From contig JBBPIE010000017.1 in the NCBI GenBank assembly GCA_038040485.1, positions 62,001 through 126,000 on the forward strand: a DNA stretch of 64,000 nt, written 5' to 3'. Below, piece after piece: positions 1-8,218 of this stretch (the first letter of the stretch is position 1; each line of letters opens with the position of its first letter). Made by a program: the position numbers and the translations under genes. The stretch is from Onstottus_B arcticum (GTDB lineage Bacteria; Acidobacteriota; Blastocatellia; UBA7656). A model generated the notes under the pieces. It worked only from the letters and a program-made list of their open reading frames with translations. It was not told the origin of the DNA and did no database searches.

Positions 1-1191
1 CATTTTCACCCACCGTGGAAGATCACGAAACGAAGGGTATCCGCAAAACAACTCATCGCCACCAAGCCCTGACAGCGCAACTTTCACGCCCACCTCGGCG
101 GCTGCCTTGCTGATGAAGTAAGTGTTGATTCCGTCGATCGACGGCTGGTCCATCACCGAAAGAATGTTTGGCAGCTCGGCCTGAAACTCCGGCTCACGGA
201 GCAGCCGCGTTCGGTGTTCGGCCCCGTAAGCTTGAGCTACCTGCGCCGCAAGCGGAGCTTCGTCATCGTGGGTGTCCTCGTATTCGGCGAAGCTCAACGT
301 GACGGTCCGCAAGTTCTCGGCGCCTGCTTCACACGCGAGCGCCACCACGGTTCCCGAATCGATTCCGGCCGAAAGAAACGCGCTGACCGGCACGTCCGAC
401 ACCAAGTGATGACGGACCGAGTCGAGCACGGCATCGTGCGCGGTTTGCTTCAACTCGGCGGCGTTCGACCGGACTGCCGTTTCGCTTGCGTCGTGAAACA
501 CCCTGGCGACCGAGAAGTAACTCCTGGGAGCCGACGTGCCTCGGTGATCGATCCAGACAGTGCTGCCGGCCGGAACCGCGCGCACTTCCTGGTAACTGGT
601 GAACGGTTCGGGGACGCTCCCGAAAAGATAGAAACCGGCGATGCCTGCCGGCTCCGGCAAGCGCGAGACGCCGCCGCCGGCAACCAGCGCCTTGACCTGC
701 GAAGCTACTCGCACGGTCCAGCCGTCGTCCGCGTAGTAGAGAGGCTTGATGCCGTAAGGATCGCGCGCCAACAGCATCGCTTTCTTGTTCGCGTCCCACA
801 GCGCAAAAGCGAACATCCCCCGAAGCTCTTCGACCATCGCCTCTCCACGTTCTTCGTAGAGATGGACGAGGACTTCCGAGTCGGAATGCGACCGGAACCT
901 GTGTCCTTTTTCGATCAGCGTTTTTGTGAGTGACCGATAGTTGTAGATCTCACCGTTGAACACGAGATGGATCGAACCATCCTCGTTGGTCATCGGCTGG
1001 CTGGCAGCCTCGGAGAGATCGATGATCGATAGCCGCCGGTGACCCATACCGGTGCGGCCGTCGGGCGAAAACCACTCGCCGATTCCGTCGGGCCCGCGCG
1101 AAGCCATGTGATCGCGAATCGCTCGAAGCTCACGCCGATCGATCTCCGCCGCAACTGGGTTATACGCACAAATCGAAACTAAGCCACACAT
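1..1191 (-). CDS. asnB: Asparagine synthase (glutamine-hydrolysing), 5' part
   Basis: Class II glutamine amidotransferase fused to an ATP-dependent amide ligase; the family makes asparagine from aspartate, or amidates other substrates in polysaccharide and peptide clusters. The protein starts MCGLVS, so Cys2 is the expected glutaminase nucleophile. The N-terminal domain carries RGPDG, HRRLSIIDLS and NGEIYNY. The synthetase domain begins with an SGGxDS-type pyrophosphate loop that reads SAGIDS (second Gly replaced by Ala), followed by LSGLGGDELF. The gene runs off the left edge, so only about 397 codons are visible. ATG at 1191 is the only start that gives Cys2. It lies downstream of the Wzc-type kinase and is separated from it by a hairpin repeat. 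Whether it is housekeeping AsnB or a cluster-specific amidating or cyclising enzyme cannot be told here. Confidence 0.93.
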   Translation of the reverse strand, partial: MCGLVSICAYNPVAAEIDRRELRAIRDHMASRGPDGIGEWFSPDGRTGMGHRRLSIIDLSEAASQPMTNEDGSIHLVFNGEIYNYRSLTKTLIEKGHRFRSHSDSEVLVHLYEERGEAMVEELRGMFAFALWDANKKAMLLARDPYGIKPLYYADDGWTVRVASQVKALVAGGGVSRLPEPAGIAGFYLFGSVPEPFTSYQEVRAVPAGSTVWIDHRGTSAPRSYFSVARVFHDASETAVRSNAAELKQTAHDAVLDSVRHHLVSDVPVSAFLSAGIDSGTVVALACEAGAENLRTVTLSFAEYEDTHDDEAPLAAQVAQAYGAEHRTRLLREPEFQAELPNILSVMDQPSIDGINTYFISKAAAEVGVKVALSGLGGDELFCGYPSFRDLPRWVKM

Positions 1192-1198
1192 GGGAATT

Positions 1199-1335
1199 GC
1201 GGATTTCGGATTTCGGATTTCGGATTTCGGATTGTGAAGATTGAGGCCAATCTCGAATTGGAGAGCGAATTGCCAATCTCGAATTGTCAGTAGCGAAATC
1301 CGAAAATCCGAAAATCCGCAATCCGCAATCCGCAA
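1199..1335. repeat. Inverted heptamer repeat (GGATTTC / GCAATCC)
   Basis: The left arm is about four and a half head-to-tail copies of the 7-mer GGATTTC. After a spacer of about 60 bases the right arm holds the complementary type (GAAATCC-like units, then GCAATCC repeats), so the whole can fold into a long hairpin. It fills the gap between the tyrosine kinase stop and the asparagine synthase start, and on the minus-strand transcript would sit between these genes. The GCAATCC unit recurs inside two C25 peptidase genes of this window. Confidence 0.85.
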
Positions 1336-1340
1336 TTCTC

Positions 1341-3758
1341 CTAAGGCGTGCTTACTCCCGACCCATCCTGTTCGTAGCCTGAATGGTGACGGTAATAATA
1401 ATAATCGTCGTAACCCTGATGCTTGAGATCCACGTTGTTCAACACAACGCCGAACACCTTTGCGCCGACGCTTGCCAGCTCTTGCCTCGCGCGCTGGGTG
1501 ACCGCGCGGGTGCTCTTACCGCCGTGGACAACCAGGATGACTCCATCGACCAGGCTCGACAGGATCACCGGGTCTGTCACGTGAATCAAAGGCGGCGAAT
1601 CTATCAGCACATGATCGTAGCGCTCGCTCAGGATTCGAAGCAGATTCTTCATTCGCTCCGAGCTTATCAACTCGGCTGGATTGGGTGGAATGGGACCACA
1701 GGGGAGTAGCGAAAGATTCGGGATCTGCAGCTTTGTTATCAGCCCGTCGATCTCGATGTCACGAGACAGATAAGTCGATAGCCCCTTGTCATGATCGATG
1801 CCGAAGACTTTATGCGCGGAAGGCTTTCGCAGATCGCAGTCGATTATCAGCACCGAAGCTCCCAACTGCGCAAGCGAGATCGCTGTGTTGACGACCGTCG
1901 TCGTCTTGCCCTCGCCGGGCTGCCCGCTTGTCACCAGCACCGTCTTTGGCGGACTTCCCGCCGCGGAAAGCAACATCGAAGTCCGAACTACTCGATAAGC
2001 CTCCGCAGCCGACGAGCGATTGTCGATAACCACCAGCCGGTCCGAACCGTGAGCAACCTGCGCAGCCGCGCCCTCCGACGAGCTTGCGATGATAAGTCGT
2101 TTGCTGTTCTTTTCGCCCTTCAGCTTGCCCTGCGATGCGGCCGCGATCGCCGGAATGACTCCCAGAGCTGGAAGCCTCACATAGCGATTCACGTCCTCGA
2201 CAGTCTTGATCGTGTTGTCCACATACTCGAGGAAATACGCCACGCCGACTCCGCCGATCAAGCTCAGGAAAAATCCAAGCACGATCATCCTGAACCGTGA
2301 CGGCCCGACCGGAGACGACGGCACCCGCGCGGGCTGAATCAGCCGCATGTTGTTGTGCTGCTGGGCGACCTCCACTTTTGCCTGGCTGGTCTTCTGCAGG
2401 AAGTCCGTGTAAAGCGCCTTCGCCGTGTCCACTTCCTGTTTCAGTATGTTGAATTGAATCGCGTCTTGATTTTGCTGGACGGCCTCGCCCTTCGCATGGT
2501 TAAGAGCCGTCTTCAGCGACTGCTCGTCGCGCGCCGCCAGCTCGTACTCGCTTTTCAGTTTGTCTTCCAGCGCCTTGCGGCTCGAAGCCAACTGGTCCCG
2601 AGTGAACTTGATCTGTTGCTTGATCTCGGCCAATTGCGGGTTTTCCGGCCCGTACTTCAGATCAAGCCTGGCCTCGTCCGATTCAAGCCCCTCCAGCTTT
2701 GACTGGAGCGCGCTTATTTTCGGATCGGCGAAAGCCGCCGGCAAGCCAGCGCCCCGTCCCGCTTTTACTTCTTCGTAGACCGACTGTTTCAGGATACGGT
2801 CGGTCTCGGTGCGGGTTGCCTGGTCGTGCAAACGTGAGAGCTTGTCGCTGGTCAGCGTCTGCTTGTTGTCGGTTGAAAAAATGTTGTGTTCGCGCGTGTA
2901 GTCGGCAAGCTGCTGTTCGGATTTCTCGACTTTCGCTTTCAGTTCGCGAGTTGTTACGTCGAGCCAGGTCGAGGCGTTGGTGAACTCTTCGGTCTTGCTC
3001 TCGAAGGTCCGCCCGATGAAGTCCTGCGCGATCCCGTTGACCACCGCAGCCGTTATCACCGGGTCGGTGTGGGTGTAAGTGACCTTCAGCGTGCGGGTCC
3101 CCTTGACCTGCTCGGCCTGCAAGCCTCCGGCGACCATCGAAACAAAAGGCGCTAACCGCTCACTCTCTTCAGGAGAGCGAGGCCCCCTTCCAGCACCCAA
3201 TGTGAGCGCGGTGGCTGCCGGTGGCTGCGGCTCCTGCTTCTTAAGGCTTGCACGGTTCAGTATGGCCTGAACCGCTTCCCAGACGGACGCCCTTTGAGGC
3301 TCGACAAACTTCGCGTTCTCGTCGAGCTTGAGGTTGGCGACGACGTCTTCAAGCAAAGGCTCGCTGGTCAGTCGAAACAGACTGGTGTTGATGCTGAGCT
3401 GAGGATAGTAGGAATCTTCGTCGGTCTGAATGACGACGCCGCCCGCGGCGGGCTTAACAGTGGGTCGCTCCTTGACCATCTCGATGAACGCCGACGCGCG
3501 GTAGGTAGACTTTGTGCGATAGGCTTCAATGACAACGAGAGTCGTCACGATGACTGCGATCGTAAGAATAAGCCACTTGCGCTTCTTGACCGTATGCCAA
3601 AGCTCGCGCAGTCGCATCCCCTCTTCTTCTTCGTTACCGTAGCCGTAGCCGTAAGCCGGTGTCTCGGGGTATCCGATGGCTCTCGGGTACCCGGGACGTA
3701 GAACTAGTGTGTCGTCAACTGCCGGAATCTTCTCGATCCCAACGATTTCGTCTGCCAT
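1341..3758 (-). CDS. Polysaccharide co-polymerase / tyrosine autokinase (Wzc/BY-kinase type)
   Basis: An 805-residue inner-membrane protein of the Wzc/CpsD-CapC type that controls chain length and export of surface polysaccharide. A first membrane segment near residues 65-85 is followed by a Wzz-like region, a long coiled-coil periplasmic part, a proline-rich segment (RVPSSPVGPSR) and a second membrane helix. The C-terminal BY-kinase has Walker A GQPGEGKTT (about residues 611-619), Walker A' VLIIDCDLRKP and Walker B VLIDSPP. A C-terminal tyrosine cluster (YDDYYYY, then another Tyr) is the expected autophosphorylation site. I chose ATG 3758 (MADEIVG) over the in-frame 3785 because a GAGG-type site precedes it. 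It lies between a nucleotidyltransferase and asparagine synthase on the same strand, suggesting a surface-polysaccharide or peptide-modification locus. Confidence 0.93.
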   Translation of the reverse strand: MADEIVGIEKIPAVDDTLVLRPGYPRAIGYPETPAYGYGYGNEEEEGMRLRELWHTVKKRKWLILTIAVIVTTLVVIEAYRTKSTYRASAFIEMVKERPTVKPAAGGVVIQTDEDSYYPQLSINTSLFRLTSEPLLEDVVANLKLDENAKFVEPQRASVWEAVQAILNRASLKKQEPQPPAATALTLGAGRGPRSPEESERLAPFVSMVAGGLQAEQVKGTRTLKVTYTHTDPVITAAVVNGIAQDFIGRTFESKTEEFTNASTWLDVTTRELKAKVEKSEQQLADYTREHNIFSTDNKQTLTSDKLSRLHDQATRTETDRILKQSVYEEVKAGRGAGLPAAFADPKISALQSKLEGLESDEARLDLKYGPENPQLAEIKQQIKFTRDQLASSRKALEDKLKSEYELAARDEQSLKTALNHAKGEAVQQNQDAIQFNILKQEVDTAKALYTDFLQKTSQAKVEVAQQHNNMRLIQPARVPSSPVGPSRFRMIVLGFFLSLIGGVGVAYFLEYVDNTIKTVEDVNRYVRLPALGVIPAIAAASQGKLKGEKNSKRLIIASSSEGAAAQVAHGSDRLVVIDNRSSAAEAYRVVRTSMLLSAAGSPPKTVLVTSGQPGEGKTTTVVNTAISLAQLGASVLIIDCDLRKPSAHKVFGIDHDKGLSTYLSRDIEIDGLITKLQIPNLSLLPCGPIPPNPAELISSERMKNLLRILSERYDHVLIDSPPLIHVTDPVILSSLVDGVILVVHGGKSTRAVTQRARQELASVGAKVFGVVLNNVDLKHQGYDDYYYYRHHSGYEQDGSGVSTP

Positions 3759-3870
3759 TTCCAACCTCGCCCAAATTACGAGCAACTAAAAAAGCTAACA
3801 ACTGGCGGCTTTCCTGGTGAATGATTGTAACTGAACCGGCTCCTGATACAAGAGAATCGGGCGCACTCCT

Positions 3871-3959
3871 CCCCCAGCAAGGTTAAGCCCCGCAAGGGGA
3901 AGCCACGCGAAGTGGCGGTCCATCACTTCAAGTGAAGCACCTCGAGTGTAGCTTGGGGG
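3871..3959. other. Candidate multi-branched structured RNA or repeat, 5' of the kinase gene
   Basis: An outer stem (CCCCCAGC at 3871-3878 against GCTTGGGGG at 3951-3959) encloses three hairpins in a row: CCCC-GCAA-GGGG (3888-3899), GCCAC-GCGAA-GTGGC (3902-3916) and TCACT-TCA-AGTGA (3923-3935). The result would be a four-way junction. It lies about 110 bases upstream of the tyrosine kinase start, so on the minus strand it would be in the 5' leader. No protein-coding potential is visible. It could equally be a palindromic repeat; the rest of 3759-4240 shows nothing else I recognise. Confidence 0.35.
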
Positions 3960-4242
3960 AAAACGGGCGCCTGAGCCTACAGACGAGAACGCCAATCACA
4001 CGCTGGAGGCGTTGGAGACACAAATTGAGAATCCCTGAGGTTGCGAGGACCGACCCACATTCCGCAGCCCTGCGTACCGCGGAGCCCTCACCGGCGCTTT
4101 GGGCCGCTCGGCCCAGACAAGTCCAAGCACCCTCCTAACCAACCTGATGTCAAAGGGGTCAGCTTACACAAGATTGAGCGCTACGAGGATCGGCGAAGAG
4201 AATACTTGAGTTAGTGTTTTGTTGTCAATGATTTCGGGCCGG

Positions 4243-4702
4243 TAAAGAGCGAAGAGCAAAGGGCTAAGGGCGAAGGGGCAAAGCGCTAAGGGCGAAGGGC
4301 AAAGCGCTAAGGGCAAAGCGCGCACGGGCTCTTGTTCTTGGCGCTTTGCGCTTAGCCCTTAGCCCTTTGCTCTTTGCCCTTTGCGCTTAGCCCTTAGCNN
4401 NNNNNNNNNNNNNNNNNNNNNNNNNNNNNNNNNNNNNNNNNNNNNNNNNNNNNNNNNNNNNNNNNNNNNNNNNNNNNNNNNNNNNNNNNNNNNNNNNNCT
4501 TAGCCCTTAGCCCTTTGCTCTTTGCCCTTTGCGCTTAGCCCTTAGCCCTTTGCTCTTTGCCCTTTGCGCTTAGCCCTTAGCCCTTTGCCCTTTGCCCTTT
4601 GCGCTTAGCCCTTAGCCCTTTGCTCTTTGCCCTTTGCGCTTAGCCCTTAGCCCTTTGCTCTTTGCCCTTTGCGCTTAGCCCTTAGCCCTTTGCCCTTTGC
4701 CT
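4243..4702. repeat. Heptamer minisatellite (CTTWGCN units), inverted, with assembly gap
   Basis: A dense array of 7-mers of consensus CTTWGCN arranged in 35-bp higher-order units of five heptads. A shorter complementary array (GGGCTAA/GGGCAAA type, about 4243-4318) stands in inverted orientation to its left, so it can form a long hairpin. The right end runs into the nucleotidyltransferase gene and provides its last codons and stop. The same family recurs at 8031-8218 and 12579-12675. Confidence 0.9.
4399..4498. other. Assembly gap (100 N)
   Basis: Exactly 100 undetermined bases inside the heptamer minisatellite, the usual scaffold placeholder. The true number of repeat units is unknown. Confidence 0.98.
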
Positions 4703-5748
4703 TCTTGAAGCAGCTCCGGCGCTCGACGCAGAAACCTCAACGCTCGCGCGACACAGTTGCCAAGCTGGAAGGGCAGCCTCGGCCAGTCATTGAACGGTCC
4801 GCCAAGGCTTATCGTCGCCTCTATCGGGTCGGGCCAGCGATTGCGAACATCCCGGTATAAACCTGCCGGATGCCGCAGATAAGTTGCCATCGGTGCCCGA
4901 TGCCTCGCGGGACCGTGGTTCAATGCGAAGGGCGTTTCCCACTGCTTCAGAACAGCAGGAACAAGCCAACGAGGCAGGTTCTTAGCCCTGCGCGCTACAG
5001 GGCTCTGTTCCACTTCCGCCCCAAGGAGCTGATGCGCGAGCCCAATCGTACACCCGACCCAATCGGCCACTCTTGTGTTTCTGCCGAGACACCGATCCCA
5101 ATCGAAGTCCGTTGCCCTCGACTCCACCGCCAACGCTATGTCGCAAAGCCACAATGGACGAAAGGCTCCGTGGTGCAGGAGATGAAGGCACAGTACGCGA
5201 AGGCTGTCTTCCGGTCTCGATACTCGCACGTCGGTGTCGCCTAGCTTGACCAACTGCGAATCGGAAAACAAATCGTCTTCGCCTCGAGGATCGAGCTCCT
5301 GAAATCCTTTGTGAAGGTCGATCGTGGTTATGCTGCTCTTCTGTTCTCGGACAATCGCTTCAGCCGCCTCGAACTGATCCTCGGGGATCGCCAGGTCGAT
5401 GTCATCGTAAGGACGAAGCCCCTTCTCCGGATAGAGCCGGGCTATCGACCACCCTTTGACAAGAACCGGCTCAATTCCGTCGGAACGGAGCAGCGCAAAG
5501 ATGGCCTGAATGTCTCGCTCGTGGATGGCGGCTTCAAGGGTGTGATGACGGTATGCTTGTTGGAGTTCAAGACCAAGAGTGGAAGAACCCAGCGGTGAAT
5601 TCCTGACTCGATGCCAGCCAAGCGAACCCGCTCCCGACCCAAGCAGCAAGGGCGAAACCTCGGCGAGTTCTTCCAGTGAAAAGCTTGCCGGGTCTGGGCT
5701 TTGACGCCACGCCGAAGAAAGCACGCGTGCGACGAGGCTACCCTTCAT
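4675..5748 (-). CDS. NTP_transf_5-type nucleotidyltransferase family protein (cassette 1)
   Basis: 357 residues, resembling the PF14907 (NTP_transf_5) nucleotidyltransferases of the pol-beta superfamily. The visible core is VLVKGWSIARLYPE followed by RPYDDIDLAIP, where the D-x-D pair is the expected metal site, then a helical C-terminal half with CLHLLHHGAFRPLWLCDIA. The family occurs in lasso-peptide (paeninodin-type) and exopolysaccharide clusters; substrates are mostly unknown. Start MKGSLVARV is chosen by alignment with the paralogue at 43119-44207, which is colinear over its length. It follows the PqqD-type gene by 37 bases, suggesting one operon. Oddity: the last nine codons or so (QEGKGQRAKG) and the TAA stop lie in the heptamer repeat, so the C-terminus was probably replaced by repeat sequence. 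Confidence 0.85.
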   Translation of the reverse strand: MKGSLVARVLSSAWRQSPDPASFSLEELAEVSPLLLGSGAGSLGWHRVRNSPLGSSTLGLELQQAYRHHTLEAAIHERDIQAIFALLRSDGIEPVLVKGWSIARLYPEKGLRPYDDIDLAIPEDQFEAAEAIVREQKSSITTIDLHKGFQELDPRGEDDLFSDSQLVKLGDTDVRVSRPEDSLRVLCLHLLHHGAFRPLWLCDIALAVESRATDFDWDRCLGRNTRVADWVGCTIGLAHQLLGAEVEQSPVARRAKNLPRWLVPAVLKQWETPFALNHGPARHRAPMATYLRHPAGLYRDVRNRWPDPIEATISLGGPFNDWPRLPFQLGNCVARALRFLRRAPELLQEGKGQRAKG

Positions 5749-5785
5749 GGCTTTTTGATTGACTGCGGCCTTTTACGAACTCGGC

Positions 5786-6247
5786 CTATTGGCAATTGCC
5801 GCCAATGCACTGGCAGGGTGCATTACAAGGAACGCATCCCACATGGGCGCAGCTCAAAGCTGCCGATGCTGTTGGCGCAAGAATGGAGGCGATGGTAGGT
5901 ATCGCAACGGCGAGACCAATCTTCTTGACCAGTTCTCTTCGCGACAGCCTTTGCTTTCCAGCCGGCGCGGGCGGCCCATCGATCAGACGCGCAGTTCGAA
6001 GCTGGTTCAATCCGAACCACACTACGTCTTCTTGAACCTTCCCCTTCGACTGCTTCTCAAGGATCGAGACCAGGTCTTTGACGGTTGTTTTACCGTCGCA
6101 GTGGTTCCAGATCAAAGCCGCGGTGCTGTTGAGACAATGCGCTCTCTTCCGGTCCAAATCGTAGACCAAAACCTCATCGGGGAGTTTTTCAATAAGCAGC
6201 CGTTCACTCCGCGCCACCGGTAGTTGCTGCTTCGTTCCGTTCCTCAT
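5786..6247 (-). CDS. PqqD-domain protein with internal twin-arginine segment and six-Cys tail (cassette 1)
   Basis: 153 residues in three parts. Residues about 15-92 are a PqqD-like winged-helix (RRE) fold with LPDEVLVYDLDR, LNSTAALIWNHCDGKTTV and VWFGLNQL. Residues 102-130 look like a Tat signal: SRRELVKKIG, a hydrophobic stretch, then APTASAA. Residues 131-153 are a tail with cysteines at 133, 138, 141, 145, 147 and 152. RRE domains bind leader peptides of RiPPs; here the putative peptide is fused to the domain. ATG 6247 has a strong site (TAGGAGGG) four bases upstream. The open frame continues upstream into a surface-protein remnant with no stop between. The paralogue at 42579-43055 has the same three parts. 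The function is inferred; I know of no characterised example. Confidence 0.85.
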   Translation of the reverse strand: MRNGTKQQLPVARSERLLIEKLPDEVLVYDLDRKRAHCLNSTAALIWNHCDGKTTVKDLVSILEKQSKGKVQEDVVWFGLNQLRTARLIDGPPAPAGKQRLSRRELVKKIGLAVAIPTIASILAPTASAALSCAHVGCVPCNAPCQCIGGNCQ

Positions 6248-6592
6248 CGTCCCTCCTAAGTCATGTCTGCCATTCGTTGTGAGACTCAATATCGTCGAAC
6301 CGCCCCCGTCATAGGAGATCGTGTGCCCCGTCGCTATGATCACATCGTCCGTAGCAGACGGAACCCCGCTCGGGGTCCAGGTGCCAGCTGTGTTCCAGCT
6401 CCCCGTCACGACGTTGGAAGTCTTTGTGACGGCATTTGCCGCGCCTGGCGCCAGGAGCATCCCTACAATCAGTAGACTCACAACTGCGCTGAGGCGAGCC
6501 AATCGCCCATGGGTAATGGCCTGCTCTGCTGACAGCTTATCGCTCTGCGTACACACCACCCTGTTCTCCAAAAAAAGTCTCACTCGATTCAT
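6248..6592 (-). pseudogene. 5' remnant of a secreted surface protein (C25-type passenger), fused in frame to the PqqD gene
   Basis: Reading starts at ATG 6592 behind a strong GGAGG site and encodes a long signal peptide (hydrophobic AVVSLLIVGMLLAPGAANA) followed by one module, GSWNTAGTWTPSGVPSATDD then VIIATGHTISY. The same module follows the signal peptide of the C25 protein at 12676-16890 (GNWNDGTKWSC...GHTMTV). After about 115 codons it runs without a stop into the PqqD-type protein. In the second cassette a complete C25 gene precedes the PqqD gene, so this is best read as the 5' end of a deleted C25-type gene. A translated fusion of about 268 residues is possible. Confidence 0.65.
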
Positions 6593-6981
6593 AAAGCCTC
6601 CAACGACACCTGAACTTACATCTCGCCGGTCAAGCCCACGCACATGACTCGTTGTGTGACAGTACTCGGACCCTCTCGCGCTTACCTGATGGCCTAGGTC
6701 TTGTTACTCGCCGCTTCGTTTTGTCGGGGCCGGTCAATACTGACGTCGCCGCTAGAAACATCCCTTGCTTGTTAGGACACCTGCGGCTTCGCTTTTTGTA
6801 ATTATTAGAAGAACCCTCCAACTGCTTGGGAGAGGGCCCCTGACGGGACGGCTCGGCAATTGGCCTGGATACTAGCACAGCAACGCTTTTCGCAACAACA
6901 TAGACACGCGCCAGGCAGGCCCTTCACGCTCAGGCCGTCAAAGGAGTGGAGATGCGAAATATCGCGGGGTTTCCCGGCGGA
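6593..6981. other. Intergenic, no gene recognised
   Basis: This stretch lies upstream of the minus-strand remnant at 6592 and the plus-strand HNH pair. It should hold the promoter of the minus-strand cassette, but I see no convincing -35/-10 pair and no coding potential with family resemblance. Confidence 0.4.
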
Positions 6982-7085
6982 AGTCAGAGGTCAGAGGTCA
7001 GAGGTCAGAGGTCAGAGGTCAGAGGTCAGAGGTCAGAAGTCAGAGGTCAGAAGTCGGAGGTCAGAAGGCGGAAGTCAGAGGGCAG
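6982..7085. repeat. Heptamer tandem array (GGTCAGA)
   Basis: About fourteen head-to-tail copies of GGTCAGA with point variants (AGTCAGA, AGTCGGA, AGGCGGA) are followed immediately by a small palindrome, GCAGACTGAGTCTGC. Unlike the other heptad arrays here it has no obvious complementary arm. It lies about 70 bases upstream of the HNH-associated gene. Confidence 0.9.
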
Positions 7086-7152
7086 ACTGAGTCTGCACTA
7101 ACATCATGTTTTTGGACATTGCACCAAAAACTCTGCTACGCTCTTTTTCGTT

Positions 7153-7437
7153 ATGAACGATCAACTCACAATTCCGAAACTAAATCGTCTGCCTGAGACA
7201 TTGTTGCGCGATGGGGCCGTTCACCTCGAACTCGAACAAGGCATCGTCATTTTTCGGGCGTCTGCAGCGGTGCAAACGCGAATCGCCGAACTGCTCGAAA
7301 AACAGCAAGCCAACACCCTAACCGAAGAAGAAGAACGCGAGCTGACGGATTACGAAGAGATTGATGATTACCTCAGCCACGTCAATCGTCTGATTCGCAA
7401 TCTGTCGCAGTCTTCAGAGAACAACCTTGCCGCGTAA
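7153..7437 (+). CDS. Small acidic protein of unknown function, partner of HNH protein
   Basis: 94 residues, not recognised with certainty. The protein begins MNDQLTIPKLNRLPE and has a helix-rich middle (VQTRIAELLEKQQANTLTEE) with an acidic segment EEEERELTDYEEIDDYLSHV typical of small proteins placed before HNH genes. Its end overlaps the HNH gene by 11 bases, so the two are probably translationally coupled. No signal peptide or membrane segment is seen. It could be an antitoxin-like or regulatory partner, but nothing in the sequence proves this. Confidence 0.7.
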   Translation: MNDQLTIPKLNRLPETLLRDGAVHLELEQGIVIFRASAAVQTRIAELLEKQQANTLTEEEERELTDYEEIDDYLSHVNRLIRNLSQSSENNLAA

Positions 7438-7879
7438 GATCTCGACGTTAGTTCGTGAGCAAGTCCAGCAACGCGCCGCTTTTCTTTGCGAGTACTGCCA
7501 TACCGACGAGCATTGGCAACTTGTCCCCTTCACCGTTGACCACACACTGCCCGGTTCCGTGGGCGGCGACGAGAACGTTGAAAACTTGGCGCTCGCTTGT
7601 TTTCATTGCAACCGTCACAAATCGGACAAGCAAAGCGTTTTCGACGCCGCCACCGAAAAAGGAATCCTGCTTTTCAACCCGCGCCACATGCTCTGGGCGG
7701 AACATTTCATCTGGTCTGCCGACGGCTTGCGCGTGCTGCCGCTAAGCGATATTGGCCGCGTCACTATCGAACTCCTCAGGCTCAACCGCGAAAGAGTTCT
7801 GCGCCTCAGGCAAGACGACATTGCAATCAATCGCCATCCGCCGATCGCCGACCCGCGAGAAAGTTCATCGATTTCCTGA
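7427..7879 (+). CDS. HNH endonuclease family protein
   Basis: 150 residues with a compact HNH fold: CEYCHTDEHW supplies the first zinc CxxC, FTVDHTLPGSVGG holds the catalytic histidine after Asp, and LALACFHCNRHKSD supplies the second CxxC plus the terminal HNH histidine. Family members are metal-dependent DNA nicking or cleaving enzymes, often in mobile or defence contexts. The only upstream in-frame start that covers the domain is TTG 7427, which overlaps the preceding gene; a later start would cut into the fold. The C-terminal third (RVLRLRQDDIAINRHPP) resembles stand-alone HNH proteins of cyanobacteria and acidobacteria. The pair is flanked by heptamer arrays on both sides. Confidence 0.85.
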   Translation: MPRKISTLVREQVQQRAAFLCEYCHTDEHWQLVPFTVDHTLPGSVGGDENVENLALACFHCNRHKSDKQSVFDAATEKGILLFNPRHMLWAEHFIWSADGLRVLPLSDIGRVTIELLRLNRERVLRLRQDDIAINRHPPIADPRESSSIS

Positions 7880-8030
7880 CAGTCGCGGGCAGCCTGAGCC
7901 TTGCGCCAACCGATACCTGAGCCGGCCCTGAGCCTTCTCGCCCTCCTTCGCGCCAACCGAAGGGGGGAAGGGGAGACGGGGAGAGGGGAAAGAGCAAATG
8001 GCGAATGTCGAATTGGCGGAGGGAAGAGGG

Positions 8031-8218
8031 GGCAAAGAGCAAGGGGCGAAGAGCTAAGGGCAAAGAGCGAAGGGCGAAGAGCGAAGGGCGAAGGGGCTAA
8101 GCGCCAAGAGCTAAGGGCTGCACTTTGCCCTTCGCACTTTGCCCTTTGCGCCTTGCGCCTTGCGCCTTGCGCTTTGCCCTTCGCACTTTGCCCTTTGCCC
8201 TTTGCTCTTTGCGCTTTG
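8031..8218. repeat. Heptamer inverted array (CTTTGCN units), abutting a C25 stop codon
   Basis: The left half has GGGCAAA/GAGCGAA/GGGCTAA-type heptads, the right half the complementary CTTTGCC/CCTTGCG/CTTCGCA type, with a short centre near 8110-8120. The right arm ends exactly at the stop codon of the C25 gene (read on the minus strand). The preceding bases 7880-8030 after the HNH gene show nothing recognisable. Confidence 0.88.

Noticed and set aside
214..933. Plus-strand frame of 239 codons at the left edge
   Set aside because: Antisense to the clear asparagine synthase.
4243..4702. Possible CRISPR or coding repeat
   Set aside because: Strict 7-bp periodicity with inverted complementary arm and no unique spacers.
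1..6247. Complete lasso-peptide cluster
   Set aside because: No B2-type leader protease and no short precursor with a Gly/Cys1 and Asp/Glu7-9 core was seen; only the PqqD, nucleotidyltransferase and asparagine-synthase parts exist.
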